Assembly (NCBI GenBank): GCA_002299675.1
Contig: DBOW01000057.1
Location: 5,259 to 11,360, forward strand
DNA: 6,102 nt
Direction of reading: 5' to 3'
Source: Solobacterium sp. UBA636
GTDB taxonomy: Bacteria > Bacillota_I > Bacilli_A > Erysipelotrichales > Erysipelotrichaceae
This document shows positions 5,414-6,102 of this stretch, in pieces (position 1 is the stretch's first letter; each line of letters begins with the position of its first letter). The translations under genes were made by a program, and so were the position numbers. The notes under the pieces are model-generated. The model saw only the letters and a list, made by a program, of their open reading frames with translations. It was not told the DNA's origin and made no database searches.

Positions 5414-6102
5414 ATGGAAGAAAAAATTGAACGTGCTTTAAAACTGAAGGAAATGATATCTCATTATGATACGCTTTATTATGATGAGGGCATATCAGAG
5501 ATTTCCGATGCTGAATATGATCGTTTATATAAAGAATATGAAGAACTGGAGAAACAGTATCCGGAACTTAAAGAAATGGCTGATTCACCAACCAGAAGAG
5601 TTGGTGCAGCCAAAAGAGTTTTAACAACTCTGCCTAAATTTACTCATAAGACACCTTTATTATCAATTGACAGGAAGGCTAAGGAAATAGAGGAACTGCA
5701 GGATTTCTATAATAAGTGTGGAGGAGATGGAACTGAAATGCTTATTGAGCCAAAATTTGATGGCATTACCTGTAACCTTAACTATGAAAACTATAAACTG
5801 GTTAATGCGGCTACCAGGGGAAATGGTTATATCGGTGATCTTATTACCGATAACTTCAAAAATACAGATTCTGTTTATCCTCTTGAAATTAAAGCTGAGG
5901 AATATGAAATAAGAGGAGAAGCTATTATCCCTTATGACTATTTTAAAAAGAATCTCGAAGGTGAATATTCCAATCCCAGAAATGCTGTAAGCGGTATTAT
6001 GCGTCAGGTTAATCCTGAGGATGTTAAGGGTAAGGGTATTGAAGTAATTTTCTATGATACAGGTGTTAATTCTTTAGCTGATACTATATCTAAGGACAGT
6101 GA
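5414..6102 (+). CDS. ligA: NAD-dependent DNA ligase, N-terminal part (3' truncated by window edge)
   Basis: The frame runs open from ATG 5414 to the window end (229 residues). It seals nicks in DNA using NAD+ as the AMP donor. The NAD-binding Ia domain is recognisable: YY at 22-23 and SDAEYDRL (31-38) align without gaps to LigA from the first residue, followed by SPTRRVGAA (58-66). The adenylation domain has the catalytic Lys114 in EPKFDG (112-117), ATRGNGYIGD (133-142) and IRGEA (166-170), then NPRNAVSGIMRQ (187-198). Deviations from typical LigA are GNG for GDG, GDLIT for GEDVT, SIDRKAKEIEE where LSLxNxF is usual, and a shortened stretch between 150 and 187. The OB, zinc-finger, HhH and BRCT parts would lie beyond the window. 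It starts two bases after the permease stop. It may be the main ligase of a divergent lineage or a second, accessory NAD ligase; the symbol names the family. Confidence 0.88.
   Translation, partial: MEEKIERALKLKEMISHYDTLYYDEGISEISDAEYDRLYKEYEELEKQYPELKEMADSPTRRVGAAKRVLTTLPKFTHKTPLLSIDRKAKEIEELQDFYNKCGGDGTEMLIEPKFDGITCNLNYENYKLVNAATRGNGYIGDLITDNFKNTDSVYPLEIKAEEYEIRGEAIIPYDYFKKNLEGEYSNPRNAVSGIMRQVNPEDVKGKGIEVIFYDTGVNSLADTISKDS

Noticed and set aside
5718..5912. Plus-strand ORF of 64 residues
   Set aside because: It is out of frame with, and fully inside, the DNA ligase gene, whose catalytic motifs are in the other frame.

Overview
The window is AT-rich, uses the standard code (TGA, TAA and TAG all end genes) and has purine-rich Shine-Dalgarno sites. 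Two promoters of the extended -10 type (TGnTATAAT) are visible. Together these suggest a low-GC Gram-positive bacterium (Bacillota, possibly a gut anaerobe of the Clostridia or Erysipelotrichia type). That placement is inference; there is no rRNA or other species marker here.

Layout from left to right. (1) The C-terminal end of an unrecognised, beta-strand-rich protein (to 562). (2) A short intergenic region with an extended -10 promoter, a 5' leader and a long terminator-like hairpin that ends only a few bases before the ribosome binding site of the next gene; this looks like an attenuator. (3) A 235-residue free-standing B3/B4-domain protein, related to the editing domain of the phenylalanyl-tRNA synthetase beta subunit (716-1423). 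(4) A convergent tRNA-Thr(CGU) gene on the minus strand (1577-1650) with its own terminator hairpin. (5) A plus-strand unit starting from an extended -10 promoter at 1684-1692: a MacB/LolD-type ABC ATPase, an 8-TM FtsX-type permease carrying a long extracellular coiled-coil hairpin, and the first 229 residues of an NAD-dependent DNA ligase, which runs off the right edge.

The ATPase and permease overlap by one base and surely form one transporter. It is probably a mechanotransmission-type (type VII) ABC system that does work on an extracellular substrate or partner rather than moving solute through a channel. The ligase start codon lies two bases after the permease stop and its ribosome binding site is inside the permease gene, so the three genes are probably co-transcribed and perhaps translationally coupled.

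I see no CRISPR array, transposon or phage genes. The best candidates for something not already described are the attenuator-like leader of the B3/B4 gene, with a six-codon ORF inside its hairpin, and the coiled-coil insertion of the permease.
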